Positions 1 through 7,055 of a stretch of DNA of 64,000 nt are shown in pieces. The notes below the pieces were generated by a model. It was not told where the DNA came from, made no database searches, and saw nothing but the letters and a program-made list of their open reading frames with translations. How positions within the stretch are numbered: the stretch's first letter is position 1; the number at the start of each line of letters is the position of its first letter. Both the position numbers and the translations under genes were made by a program. The DNA comes from Ga0077560 sp046330435 (GTDB taxonomy: Bacteria > Actinomycetota > Thermoleophilia > Miltoncostaeales > Miltoncostaeaceae): NCBI GenBank assembly GCA_046330435.1, contig JAXLST010000015.1, positions 1 through 64,000 of the forward strand, read 5' to 3'.

Positions 1-352
1 CGACGTTGGAGGCGAACACGAAGCCGGCGGCGCTTGACGCGGCCTTGGGGGCTTCTGCGGCCGGGTAGCTGGCGACGCTGCGGGCGATGGTGTCCACCTC
101 CTCTTCGGGTAGCGGGGGGTTGCACCGCTCCGTGTTCTCCGCGTGGAGGGCGGCGGCGATGGCGGCGGCGGTCATCCCGCGGCGGCGCATCGTGCCGGCG
201 AGGGACGTGAGGGCGGCGTTGCGGCCACCTTCGGGTATCGGGTCACCTTCCGTGTCGGCCGCGGTGCGGGGCCGGCGCTCCAGGAATGCGTGGATCAGGG
301 CGTCGGGCATCTCCCCGAGCGCGCCCTCCGGGGGCATCGTGTAAACGGTCAC
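1..352 (-). CDS. Phage-type primase/replication protein, primase C-terminal domain (partial)
   Basis: The gene runs off the left edge, so only the first 117 residues are visible. A GTG start overlaps the stop of the upstream gene as GTGA, which indicates translational coupling. Residues about 40-95 match the primase C-terminal (PriCT-1) pattern: an EGGRNAALTSLAG segment, a helix with RRRGM, then NPPLPEEEVDTIARSVASYP. In phages and mobile islands this small helical domain sits between the primase-polymerase and helicase parts of replication proteins. Here it is at the very N-terminus, so the missing part is probably a helicase or RepA-like ATPase. I infer a replication gene of the island; the activity of the missing part is unknown. 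Confidence 0.75.
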   Translation of the reverse strand, partial: MTVYTMPPEGALGEMPDALIHAFLERRPRTAADTEGDPIPEGGRNAALTSLAGTMRRRGMTAAAIAAALHAENTERCNPPLPEEEVDTIARSVASYPAAEAPKAASSAAGFVFASNV

Positions 353-669
353 GGCTTGGCGCCGAGGGTCGCGGGGATCGCGGAGTGCTCCGCGGCACCC
401 ATGAGGGCGCGCAGCGGGACATCCGCCCGCCACACCTTCTCTGAGAGGTGGCGTAGCCAGTCCGTGAGGCCGTCGCCGGCCAGCTCGCGCAACGGGATTG
501 GGTAACCGCCGAAGCCGTGGTCACGGCACACGAGGCGGACACGCGATGCGGGGCCAACGGGGTAACCCCACCCGCGGCCACTCGTGACGTGTACGGCTCG
601 TGCGGGGCGCTGGCATTTCTCGCAGCGCAGCTTGCCGCCGATGAGGCGGGGGCGGTGCTGAATCGGCAT
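349..669 (-). CDS. Small zinc-ribbon-like protein of the phage island
   Basis: This 106-residue protein has a CxxC pair near residue 18 (CEKCQ) and a second ligand pair near residue 48 (CRDH), with basic and aromatic residues between them. That suggests a small zinc-binding, nucleic-acid-binding fold. The C-terminal half is helical (LTDWLRHLSEKVW) and fits no family I can name. It lies directly upstream of, and overlaps by 4 bp, the PriCT gene, so the two probably act together in replication or its control. The zinc-site reading is from residue spacing only. Confidence 0.6.
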   Translation of the reverse strand: MPIQHRPRLIGGKLRCEKCQRPARAVHVTSGRGWGYPVGPASRVRLVCRDHGFGGYPIPLRELAGDGLTDWLRHLSEKVWRADVPLRALMGAAEHSAIPATLGAKP

Positions 670-773
670 GGGAGTGGCTCCTCAGGCGCGCGGCCAGGCG
701 AGCCGCGGTGTCGGGGGTGGGGGGCCGCGCATGCACGTGGAGGTGCCGGAGGCATGCATGCGCAGCCGCGCCC

Positions 774-800
774 GCTGACGCCTTGCCTAAGGGCGTCAGC
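774..800. terminator. Hairpin, 9-bp stem
   Basis: GCTGACGCC pairs with GGCGTCAGC around a 9-nt loop. There is no T-run on either side, so it may be a terminator, a processing site or a regulatory structure. Confidence 0.35.
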
Positions 801-881
801 TCATGCCGAGTCCCCCTCGGGTCTCGGCTCCCGCCGGACTCCTGACGAGGAGCCGGCGAATCAGGGAAGGGGCTCCTACCG

Positions 882-909
882 CCCCCTCCGGGCACTCAAC
901 CGGAGGGGG
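882..909 (+). terminator. Hairpin, 10-bp stem followed by TTT
   Basis: CCCCCTCCGG pairs perfectly with CCGGAGGGGG around an 8-nt loop, followed by TTT on the plus strand. It looks like a terminator in the plus direction, although no plus-strand gene ends here. Confidence 0.4.
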
Positions 910-1015
910 TTTCGGAGGGAGGTGCGGGCGCCGTCGATGGCACCGCTGCCCGCGTGCGGTGGTTCCACCGGGCTCGGGACCCGGGAGCCAAGGCGCTCGA
1001 ACGGCTCACGCTCAC

Positions 1016-1039
1016 GTCTGGCCGGAGGGAGGGCCAGAC
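1016..1039 (-). terminator. Probable terminator of the capsid operon
   Basis: GTCTGGCC pairs with GGCCAGAC around an 8-nt loop, 9 bp past the stop codon of the last structural gene. Placement and stem suggest it ends the minus-strand capsid transcript, without a clear U-tract. Confidence 0.5.
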
Positions 1040-1047
1040 GAACCTGC

Positions 1048-1266
1048 CTAGGTGGTGAGCTGCGCGAGCACCTGGGCGCCGCTGCTGTTCAGGAAGCGGA
1101 TGCCCACGGAGCCGGAGCTGTCCAACTGACCGATCATCACGCGGGCACCGTCGGCGGCGGCATACACCCGGTGGCGTTGCGTGCCTTCGAGCGCACGGAT
1201 GCGGCGCTCAATGTCGCGCAGGAACGCGAACAGGTCACCGTTTGGGTGCGGGTTCGGTGCCGGCAC
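1048..1266 (-). CDS. Small phage protein downstream of the major capsid gene
   Basis: This 72-residue protein starts at a GTG only 2 bp after the capsid stop codon, so it is certainly in the capsid operon. The N-terminal half is a charged helix (FLRDIERRIRALEG). The C-terminal half is beta-rich and small-residue-rich (RVMIGQLDSSGSVGI). A helix plus short beta stretch of this kind occurs in minor phage structural proteins, but I cannot assign a function. A longer reading from 1461 would lie antisense to nothing and inside the capsid gene in another frame, so I reject it. Confidence 0.6.
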   Translation of the reverse strand: MPAPNPHPNGDLFAFLRDIERRIRALEGTQRHRVYAAADGARVMIGQLDSSGSVGIRFLNSSGAQVLAQLTT

Positions 1267-1268
1267 GG

Positions 1269-2495
1269 CTACGCCTTGATGCCCTTGACCACGGTGAGGT
1301 GGTTGGGCCGGGCCACGGCGATGTCGGCGCGGAACCAGGCGAGCAGGCCGATCTGCATGGTGCCGGCGTACAGCTCGTTGAGGCGCTGCACCCGGAAGCC
1401 GAACTCCGGCCGGACACCGATGATGACCTGGCTGAAGTCCCCGACGAAGGCGGTGGAACACACCCCGGCGGCGGTGCCGTGGTCCAGGTTGTCCGGCACC
1501 TGATTCGTGGTCAGGTGGCGGAGGGCGCGAACGGACTCCGGCATCTGGAGCTTCGTCTTGTCACCGCTGATCCCGGTGGTGAGCTTCCGCAGGGTCTTGG
1601 CGGTGCGCGGCGAGTAGATGGCGGCGGTGGGGGTGCCGTTCGCGGCCTCCACGTCGGCCATCGCGTCGATGAAGAAGTCGTAGTCGCCGGGGGTCGCGCC
1701 GTTGGTGGCGAGGCTGACGACGTTCACACCGGAGGTGCCGAAGATGCCCTGCGGCTCGTTGTCCACCCCGGAGCCCATGAGGGCGGCGTAGTCCAGCTTC
1801 AGGGCGAGGGCCTTGACGATGGAGTTCTCGATGGCGGCGTAGCCGGCGTCGCTCGTGTCCTCGAACAGCTCGTAGGAGAGCTTCACGATCACGGAGCACG
1901 TCTGTGCGGTGAGGGTGATGCGGTCGAACGTCGGGTCGTCGATGGCGACGGCGCTGCCCTCGGCCCGCCACGCGCCCTGCGGGTCGTCGGTGAGCCGCGG
2001 GAGGTACATGGTGGGGTCTGTCATCGGGAAGGTGAGGGCGCCGGCCTCGATGACCCGGGACTCGTTCCGCGCGTTGTCGATGATCCCGGAGGCCAGGCCG
2101 GGCGCCAGGGTGTACTGGCCGCTTCCGGTGCTGCCAGCGAGCGCCTTGTGCTCCGCATCGGAGAGGTCGAGCTTGCTCGCGCCCGTGGCGGCGGCGTTGA
2201 CGAGGGCGCCGAGGCGGGTCGGGCCGTCCCCGGCGTCCCTGCTCTTCTCCCGGATGTCCGGGAGCGCGGCCATCTTGTGGCCAGCACGGAGCAGTTCGCC
2301 TCGGCCAGGGATCGCGGCGGCGCGGCTGCGGGTGGGGCTGTCGCCCTCGATGCGGGTCTCGTGCGATCCCTTGAGCTTCAGCTCCAGGCCATCCACGGTG
2401 TCCGCGATGCGGTCAAGGCGCTCCTCGTAGCGGGACTTGAAGCCGTTCACGGCGTCCATCACCTCGCCCACGAGGGCCTTCGTCTCGGTCTGCAT
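1269..2495 (-). CDS. Major capsid protein, HK97 family
   Basis: The 408-residue product forms the head shell of a tailed phage or of a satellite that carries its own capsid. Residues 1-115 are charged and helical, like the delta domain that acts as an internal scaffold in HK97-type precursors and is usually cleaved. The following 290 residues match the HK97 fold family: SGQYTLAPGLASGIID, the PRLTDDPQGAWRAEGSA segment, VKLSYELFEDTS, the LMGSGVDNEPQGI loop and the C-terminal GLLAWFRADIAVARPNHL. The ATG lies 2 bp after the preceding stop, with GAGGAG upstream. No prohead protease, portal or large terminase gene is visible, which is unusual for a complete prophage. Confidence 0.9.
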   Translation of the reverse strand: MQTETKALVGEVMDAVNGFKSRYEERLDRIADTVDGLELKLKGSHETRIEGDSPTRSRAAAIPGRGELLRAGHKMAALPDIREKSRDAGDGPTRLGALVNAAATGASKLDLSDAEHKALAGSTGSGQYTLAPGLASGIIDNARNESRVIEAGALTFPMTDPTMYLPRLTDDPQGAWRAEGSAVAIDDPTFDRITLTAQTCSVIVKLSYELFEDTSDAGYAAIENSIVKALALKLDYAALMGSGVDNEPQGIFGTSGVNVVSLATNGATPGDYDFFIDAMADVEAANGTPTAAIYSPRTAKTLRKLTTGISGDKTKLQMPESVRALRHLTTNQVPDNLDHGTAAGVCSTAFVGDFSQVIIGVRPEFGFRVQRLNELYAGTMQIGLLAWFRADIAVARPNHLTVVKGIKA

Positions 2496-2497
2496 CT

Positions 2498-2713
2498 CTA
2501 CTGCGTCTCCTCGTTCAGCATGTCTCGGAGCCGGTAAAGGCGCAGCTCCGTCAGGTCGAGCAGGCGGGTGATGTCCCGCTGCTGCTCCGTCACGCGCCGG
2601 TAACCCTCAGCGAGTCGCTCGCGGCGCTCCGCAACCATCTGGAAGCTGTCCGCAAAGAAGTCGCGAACCTCCTCCCGGGTCATGTAGGCCACCTGGGCGG
2701 CGGTCAAGTCCAT
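2498..2713 (-). CDS. Small helical phage protein between terminase and capsid genes
   Basis: This 71-residue, highly charged, all-helical protein (REEVRDFFADSF, then a long helix through VTEQQRDITRLLDLTELRLYRLRDML) lies 2 bp after the terminase small subunit stop and 2 bp before the capsid start. The heptad-like leucine spacing suggests a coiled coil. It could be a scaffold-like or packaging-associated factor, but I recognise no family. A longer in-frame reading from 3061 overlaps the terminase gene and has no matching start signal, so the ATG at 2713 is preferred. Confidence 0.65.
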   Translation of the reverse strand: MDLTAAQVAYMTREEVRDFFADSFQMVAERRERLAEGYRRVTEQQRDITRLLDLTELRLYRLRDMLNEETQ

Positions 2714-2715
2714 CG

Positions 2716-3219
2716 TCAGTCCCTTCCGCCCGCGGTCGCGGGCTCGTCGTCGTCCAGGTCGTCCCACTCGGAGGGACCGGCCTCGTTGCTCATGAGCGCC
2801 ATGCCAAGGGCGGCACGGTCGCTCGGGGTAAGGCCGAACCGCTGCGCCCATCCCTTGAAGGCGGACTCGCTTGCCTGCGCGACCCGGAGGGCCGGGTGCA
2901 TGACGGTGGAGGCCGCTCCCTTCGTGGTGAGGCCCTCGCGGGCCACCTGTTCCTGCGCTTCCCGCCAGGTTGCGAGCGCCATGACGGCCATCTCCAGGGC
3001 GGCGGTGTCCGTCTCCCGGACGATGCCGGTGTCGCGCAGCGGCGCGACGAAAGCGGCCCACGCGCGCGGTCCCCAGGGGTGGCCGGCGACGGTCGCCGGC
3101 ATGGCGTCCCGGTCGGCTTCGGGCGCCACGTTCATCACCTTGTGGATGGCGTGGCGGTCTTCGCGGTAGGTGCCTTCCGCGATGTGCTGCTCAATGGGTT
3201 TGGCGCGCGCCATCGTCAC
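2716..3219 (-). CDS. Phage terminase small subunit, P27 family
   Basis: The 167-residue protein fits the P27-type terminase small subunit, which recognises phage DNA ends and delivers DNA to the packaging motor. Typical features are GHPWGPRAWAAFVAPLRDTG near residue 50, a helix with a conserved Trp (ATWREAQEQV), and the C-terminal HPALRVAQASESAFKGWAQRFGLTPSDRA segment. That last segment is the family signature: a helix followed by a short DNA-binding-like turn. The acidic tail (DDLDDDEPA) is also common. No large subunit is adjacent, so packaging may depend on a helper phage or on genes left of the window. Confidence 0.85.
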   Translation of the reverse strand: MTMARAKPIEQHIAEGTYREDRHAIHKVMNVAPEADRDAMPATVAGHPWGPRAWAAFVAPLRDTGIVRETDTAALEMAVMALATWREAQEQVAREGLTTKGAASTVMHPALRVAQASESAFKGWAQRFGLTPSDRAALGMALMSNEAGPSEWDDLDDDEPATAGGRD

Positions 3220-3258
3220 CTCCGGGCTAGGCGTGTCCGTTGTGTGTCTCTGTCTCTC

Positions 3259-3332
3259 TCCCGGGGTTAACCGCGCCGGGAGGTGGCGGCCGATGTGATG
3301 GCCTTGTCACCCGTATCCCGGGGTTAACCGCG
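3259..3332. repeat. Pair of 17-bp direct repeats containing GGTTAACC
   Basis: The 17-mer TCCCGGGGTTAACCGCG occurs at 3259-3275 and again at 3316-3332, 57 bp apart, in the gap upstream of the terminase gene. Its core GGTTAACC is palindromic. Two phased copies in front of packaging genes suggest a protein-binding site, such as a terminase/cos site, repressor operator or replication iteron. Confidence 0.6.
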
Positions 3333-3368
3333 GGCCGGGCCAAGTGCGCCAATGTCTTCTTGGCGTCC

Positions 3369-3401
3369 TTGGCCACCTTGGCCACCTTGGCCACCTTGGC
3401 G
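3369..3401. repeat. Short tandem repeat, 9-bp unit
   Basis: Three exact copies of TTGGCCACC plus a partial fourth copy. Read on the minus strand it would encode an AKV/AKD-type repeat, but no gene there is supported. Confidence 0.6.
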
Positions 3402-3455
3402 CTAGGGTGCCCGCGGGGGTCGGCGCTTTTCCGGGGCCGGCCCCCGCTCACTCCC

Positions 3456-4608
3456 TCAGGCGGCGAGGGCCGTGTAGGCCTTCTCCAGTGCGGACGCTTC
3501 AAGCGCCGCGAGGTCCGCTTCGCCGTCAAGCTGCGCCAATAGGGCATCGGCCTTTGTGATGCCGGCGACGATGGCGAGCGCGACCCGTTCCGGATCGGTC
3601 AGACCGGGGATTGCGTTGATGAGGTCTAGGGCACCGTCCCGCCCCACGGCCTGGTGCTCGGGGTTCTGAAGGTCGGCGGCGATGTCGAGCACCGTTCCTG
3701 ACGGCGGTGCGACGCCACCGCGAGGCCGGAGGTCGTGGCCGTCCTTCACCCCGCCGACGCACCCTTCGCCTTCCTTGAGCAGCCGTGCGGGTGCTGACTC
3801 CCGGCGTTGCCACCTTCGGGAGCAGGTCCGGGGAGATGGCTTCCGCGCACCGCCTGATGTCCCGGCTGATCGCGGCCTTCGTGGGGAAGGTGTCCCCACC
3901 CCACACGGCGCGGACGTGCTGTGCGGAGATGCTGAGGCGCGCTCGGGGGTCGCCCGTGGCGGTGCGCGCCGGGTCCCACCCGCGGTGGCGCAATTCTCGC
4001 GTGGACTTGCTCGGGTAGGCGACGATGCGCGCGCCGCACCCGTTGTAGCGGCTTGGTGGTCATGGGGCATGCCGAGGCTGTCCCAGAAGCCCCGCTCGCA
4101 CTTGAGCGGGCTCACCCCCACGGTCCGCCCCAGTGCCTTCCAGTACGCGGAGGCGCCCTCGCCAATCTCTAGCTCCAGGGCGCCGGTCCTGGGGTTCCGG
4201 GTGAAGCCGGCGTTGGTGAGTTGCTCGGGGCTGGCGTCGAACAGGGAGCAGCCGAGCTGTTTGGCTACGTCAGGGCGGAACCGCCGAAACTGGCCGTCAA
4301 GCTCGGCGCGGCGGAGGGCTTCGCGGTCCGCCTTCGTCTCCGTGCCGGTTGCGTCCCACTTGGGGTTGTAGGGGTCGAGCCCCCGCCGTCCAGTCTCCGC
4401 GGTTCCGTCGTGAGCGGCGATGATGGCGGCGGCGGCGCGTTCCGCGTTCGCGGCTCGGTCCTTCGGGGAGTCGGCTGCGAGCGCGTCTCTTGCGGCGTCT
4501 TCCGCGATGCCTTCGAGATGGACCCGCCGTGCTGCGGCGAGGCGGTTGTCGCCTGCGAGCTTCCGCCAGTGTTCGCGGCAGAGCCTGCTCGGGCTCCGTC
4601 TTGGCCAT
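3456..4608 (-). pseudogene. Phage island gene(s) broken by several frameshifts
   Basis: Coding-like protein is spread over three frames. An ATG at 4608 with GAGGTG upstream opens MAKTEPEQAL. The sense then moves to a frame reading CREHWRKLAGDN... to KCERGFWDSLG near 4060, then to one reading YNGCGARIVAYPSKSTREL...RAVWGGDTFPTKAAI, and finally to LLKEGEGCVGGVKDGHDL... ending ALEKAYTALAA. The second block looks like a small helix-turn-helix protein (STRELRHRGWDPART); the others match nothing I know. It may be two or three overlapping genes: an ATGA overlap near 4055 and a GTGA overlap near 3745 would fit. The breaks could be decay or sequence error. Confidence 0.45.
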
Positions 4609-4676
4609 TACGGGCACCTCTATGTGGGCGAGGGGGTGGGCGGGCGAAAAAACATCGCGCCTTATGACAAGGGCGT

Positions 4677-4692
4677 CTACTTCTATAAGTAG
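4677..4692. promoter_or_regulatory. Dyad in the AT-rich leader of the phage island
   Basis: CTACTT and AAGTAG form a perfect 6-bp inverted repeat with a 4-nt spacer, inside the most AT-rich stretch of the island and upstream of its first minus-strand gene. This is a plausible repressor operator or early promoter region. No repressor gene is visible in the window. Confidence 0.35.
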
Positions 4693-4832
4693 CCGCGCCT
4701 CGGCATCGGTCTACCCCTTAGACGTATTGAATCGCATAATGGTCGGCGCGATTCCCGCTAAGAGCGGCGGAATCCTCACACCGTAACCCCGGGCCACCTA
4801 CCTGATACCCACATAAGTGCAAGGCGTTTAAA

Positions 4833-5123
4833 CAGCGGCTGTTATGCCGCTGGACCGATGACGTGATCCTGGTCACCCCGGACCGCACCTTCCGCGGGCG
4901 CGATGAGTTCGCCGCGGAGTGCGAGCGGATGCTGGGCGGCGTGTTCGCCCCCGGCACGTACACGCGGTGGGTCGACGCCCTCGTCGTGGAGGGCGACCTG
5001 GCGGTGCTGGTCTGGCGCGCCGACTGCCTCGGCACGCAGGTCACCCACGCCGTCACCCACTTCCTGATGCGGGACGGGCGCGTGGCCTTGGTGACCTCGG
5101 TCGTGCGAAGCCGACCGGTCTGA
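4833..5123 (+). pseudogene. SnoaL/NTF2-like protein, 5' end lost at the phage island junction
   Basis: From about 4836 the translated sequence aligns with residues about 26-118 of the next gene. Shared parts are T(D/E)DV, the FRGR/LRGR turn, GVFAPGTY, VEG(D/E)LA(V/I)LVWRA(D/E)CLGT and THxVTHF. The homology continues upstream of the first usable start (GTG 4863) into a frame with no start codon, then stops where the island begins. About 30 N-terminal residues with the first helix are therefore missing. The fold is a small cone-shaped NTF2/SnoaL-like barrel used by enzymes and binding proteins. An 86-residue remnant starting at 4863 could be made but is unlikely to fold normally. Confidence 0.65.
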
Positions 5124-5187
5124 CCGGACCGAGGGTGCTCGTGGACGTCCGCGGAGCGTCCGTGCCGGCACCGGACCGGACGCCCGG

Positions 5188-5193
5188 TACAGT
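5188..5193 (+). promoter_or_regulatory. -10-like hexamer TACAGT
   Basis: TACAGT ends 9 nt before the ATG at 5203, part of a recurrent close-spaced -10 pattern in this window that suggests leaderless or near-leaderless mRNA. Confidence 0.45.
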
Positions 5194-5202
5194 CGCGTCC
5201 GC

Positions 5203-5559
5203 ATGGAGTCACTCACGCGTGAGGTCGTGGAGCGGTTCCTGACGGCCCTCGCGGCCGCCGACACGCCCGCGGCGCTCGACTGCTGCACCGAGGACGTGGT
5301 CTTCGTGCCGCTCGACGCCTCGACGCTCCGCGGGCGCGCGGCGTTCGGGGAGGAGCTCGACCGACTCTTCTCGGGGGTGTTCGCCCCGGGCACGTACGTC
5401 CGCCACAACGAGCCCCTGATCGTGGAGGGCGAGCTCGCGATCCTCGTCTGGCGCGCCGAGTGCCTCGGCACCGTGTACACGCACGGCGTGACCCACTTCG
5501 TGCTGCGTGGGCCGCGCATCGGCCTGGTCACCGTGGTGGAGCAGGGCGAGCCCGTCTGA
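5203..5559 (+). CDS. SnoaL/NTF2-like domain protein
   Basis: This 118-residue protein fits the NTF2-like superfamily: N-terminal helices (REVVERFLTALAAADTPAALD), a short strand with TEDVVFVP, then the curved sheet (LIVEGELAILVWRAEC and YTHGVTHFVL). Members are polyketide cyclases, isomerases, dehydratases or binding proteins, and the substrate cannot be read from sequence. It is a complete copy of the truncated gene just upstream, so the pair arose by tandem duplication before the phage island inserted. Cytoplasmic; no signal peptide. Confidence 0.7.
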   Translation: MESLTREVVERFLTALAAADTPAALDCCTEDVVFVPLDASTLRGRAAFGEELDRLFSGVFAPGTYVRHNEPLIVEGELAILVWRAECLGTVYTHGVTHFVLRGPRIGLVTVVEQGEPV

Positions 5560-5573
5560 CCTCGGGACCCCAG

Positions 5574-5646
5574 AGCCGGAGAGGGGACTCGAACCCCTGG
5601 CCACCTGTTTACAAGACAGGTGCTCTACCAACTGAGCTACTCCGGC
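5574..5646 (-). tRNA. tRNA-Thr (TGT)
   Basis: On the minus strand the acceptor arms GCCGGAG and CTCCGGC pair. The D-arm (AGCTCAGTTGGTAGAGC), the anticodon loop CTTGTAA with anticodon TGT and the T-arm GGTTCGAGTCC are all present. The discriminator base is at 5574 and CCA is not encoded. Confidence 0.95.
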
Positions 5647-5728
5647 CGGCGACCCCACGGTACCAACGCTCCGCGGCGCCGAGGAGTCCACCGGACCCGC
5701 GCGGCGCGACGACGGCGCCGGGATGCGG

Positions 5729-5734
5729 CAGGCT
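5729..5734 (+). promoter_or_regulatory. -10-like hexamer CAGGCT
   Basis: CAGGCT ends 6 nt before the GTG at 5741 and supports that codon as a leaderless start of the HtrA-like gene. Confidence 0.4.
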
Positions 5735-5740
5735 TCACCC

Positions 5741-6757
5741 GTGCGTGTGAGTGCCCCTCCCCATCCCCGGGCGATGCGCGGACCCCGGGCCTGGGCCGCC
5801 GCAGTCGCGGTGGGCGCCGCCTGCCTGGTGACCCCGGCGACGGTCCTCGCGGCGCCCACGCAGGCGCAGCTGGAGCGCGGGATCGTCGACATCGACGTGG
5901 CGGAGGCCGACGGCGGGGCGGCGGCCGGCACCGGCATCGTGGTGGGCTCCGACGGGGTCATCCTCACCAACAACCACGTGGTGAAGGGCTCCACGAGCAT
6001 CCGCGTGCGCGAGGTGAGCACGAACCGGCGGTGGGCGGCCGAGGTGCTGGGCTACGACGTGGCCGGCGACATCGCCGTGATCCGCATCACCAAGCCCGGC
6101 GTGAGGATCCGGGCGGCGCGCCTGGGGAACTCGGCGCGGGTGCGCATCGGTGACCGGGTGATCGCGGTGGGCAACGCCAACGGGTCGGGCGGCCGGGCCG
6201 AGGTGAGCCACGGCGTGGTGAGCCGCCTCAACCGCTCCATCGACGTGGAGGGCGCGCTGGGCGAGGTCGAGCGCCTCACCGGCGTCATCCAGACCACCAC
6301 GCCACTTGCCCCCGGGGAGTCCGGCGGGCCGCTCTACAACGCCGCCGGGCGGGTGGTGGCCATGAACGCCGCCGCATCGTTCACGGTGGCGCGCGGGTAC
6401 GCGATCCCCATCAACCGGGCCCTCGCCGTGGTGCGGCAGGTGCGGTCCGGGAAGGGGTCGGCGACCGTCCACATCGGCCCCACCGCGTTCCTGGGCGTCC
6501 GGCTGAGCCCGCGGGCCACCGGCGGCGGCGGCGCCGTGCTGAGCGGCGTGGTCGCCGGGTCCCCGGCCGCCGGGGCCGGCCTGCGGGCCGGCGACACGGT
6601 CACCGCCGTCGACGGGACCCGCGTGGCGTCGGGCGCCGGCCTGGCGGGGCTCATCGGCCGGCACCGCCCCGGGGACGTCGTCACCGTCACGTGGACGGAC
6701 GCCGACGGCGCCGTGCGCAGCGCCCAGGTGACCCTGGTCACCGGTCCCACCGCGTAG
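5741..6757 (+). CDS. Secreted HtrA-like serine protease with PDZ domain
   Basis: Trypsin-like (S1C) protease of the HtrA/DegP type, which degrades or refolds damaged exported proteins. From the GTG at 5741 there is a signal peptide (RAWAAAVAVGAACLVTPATVLAAP). The protease domain has the catalytic triad His79 (ILTNNHVV), Asp110 (DIAVI) and Ser194 (GESGGPLY). A C-terminal PDZ domain from about residue 250 has FLGVRLSP and AAGAGLRAGDTVTAVDG. The length suits a short HtrA with one PDZ domain. An upstream ATG at 5723 is possible, but the close -10 hexamer favours 5741, and M12 of this reading (MRGPRAW) is a further alternative. It stands alone and ends in a hairpin. Confidence 0.88.
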   Translation: MRVSAPPHPRAMRGPRAWAAAVAVGAACLVTPATVLAAPTQAQLERGIVDIDVAEADGGAAAGTGIVVGSDGVILTNNHVVKGSTSIRVREVSTNRRWAAEVLGYDVAGDIAVIRITKPGVRIRAARLGNSARVRIGDRVIAVGNANGSGGRAEVSHGVVSRLNRSIDVEGALGEVERLTGVIQTTTPLAPGESGGPLYNAAGRVVAMNAAASFTVARGYAIPINRALAVVRQVRSGKGSATVHIGPTAFLGVRLSPRATGGGGAVLSGVVAGSPAAGAGLRAGDTVTAVDGTRVASGAGLAGLIGRHRPGDVVTVTWTDADGAVRSAQVTLVTGPTA

Positions 6758-6768
6758 GGAAAACGCCT

Positions 6769-6791
6769 CCCGGGCAGCGAGATCGCCCGGG
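6769..6791 (+). terminator. Terminator hairpin after the HtrA-like gene
   Basis: CCCGGGC pairs with GCCCGGG around a 9-nt loop, 12 bp after the stop codon. There is no U-tract. Confidence 0.5.
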
Positions 6792-6799
6792 TCCTTCGC

Positions 6800-6805
6800 T
6801 AGGCT
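6800..6805 (+). promoter_or_regulatory. -10-like hexamer TAGGCT
   Basis: TAGGCT ends 7 nt before the ATG at 6813; same pattern as other genes in the window. Confidence 0.45.
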
Positions 6806-6812
6806 CCCGCGC

Positions 6813-7001
6813 ATGGTCGATTCCAAGTACCCCAACCGCTGGTTCGGATCGAACCCTCAGGCGATCCCGAACCATGGCAAGAAGCTCACCCCCTGGGACA
6901 GCGAGCTTCCGAAGGACTGGCGCTCCGCGCTCGGCCTCGGTGCCGAGGGCGAGGCCCCGCAGGCCCCGGCCGCAGAGACCACCGAGGACTCCGCCGCCTA
7001 G
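6813..7001 (+). CDS. Small conserved-looking protein of unknown function
   Basis: This 62-residue soluble protein has many Pro, Trp and Asn residues in its first half (KYPNRWFGSNPQAIPNHG, LTPWDSELPKDW) and an Ala/Glu/Pro-rich tail. It has no membrane segment and no motif I recognise. Support comes from the -10-like hexamer at the expected distance, the terminator of the preceding gene just upstream, and an amino-acid composition unlike the arginine-rich shadow frames of this genome. It converges on moeA. Confidence 0.55.
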   Translation: MVDSKYPNRWFGSNPQAIPNHGKKLTPWDSELPKDWRSALGLGAEGEAPQAPAAETTEDSAA

Positions 7002-7055
7002 CCGGGATCCCGCAGCACGCCCGGCGCCACCCGGCGGCCGGGCGGCCGCGGACCC

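Larger units (their letters stand above)
670..1047. other. Non-coding gap with three hairpins
   Basis: I see no convincing gene in these 378 bases; the open frames on both strands are low-complexity and lack start signals. The stretch holds three perfect stem-loops (774-800, 882-909, 1016-1039). It separates the structural part of the island from the replication part on the same strand, so it may hold a terminator and a new promoter, but I cannot point to promoter hexamers. Confidence 0.5.

Noticed and set aside
243..755. Alternative frames over the left end of the window
   Set aside because: They overlap the better-supported zinc-ribbon and PriCT genes and have shadow-like Arg/Pro-rich composition.
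3369..3401. Possible CRISPR array
   Set aside because: The units are 9 bp with no spacers and no cas genes nearby; it is a simple tandem repeat.
5574..5646. tRNA-Thr as the attachment site of the phage island
   Set aside because: An intact NTF2-like gene lies between the tRNA and the island edge, and no tRNA fragment is seen at the edge.
5735..6835. Long minus-strand open frame opposite the HtrA-like gene
   Set aside because: It is a shadow in high-GC DNA: His/Arg/Gly-rich, no motif, no start signal, and fully antisense to a well-supported gene.
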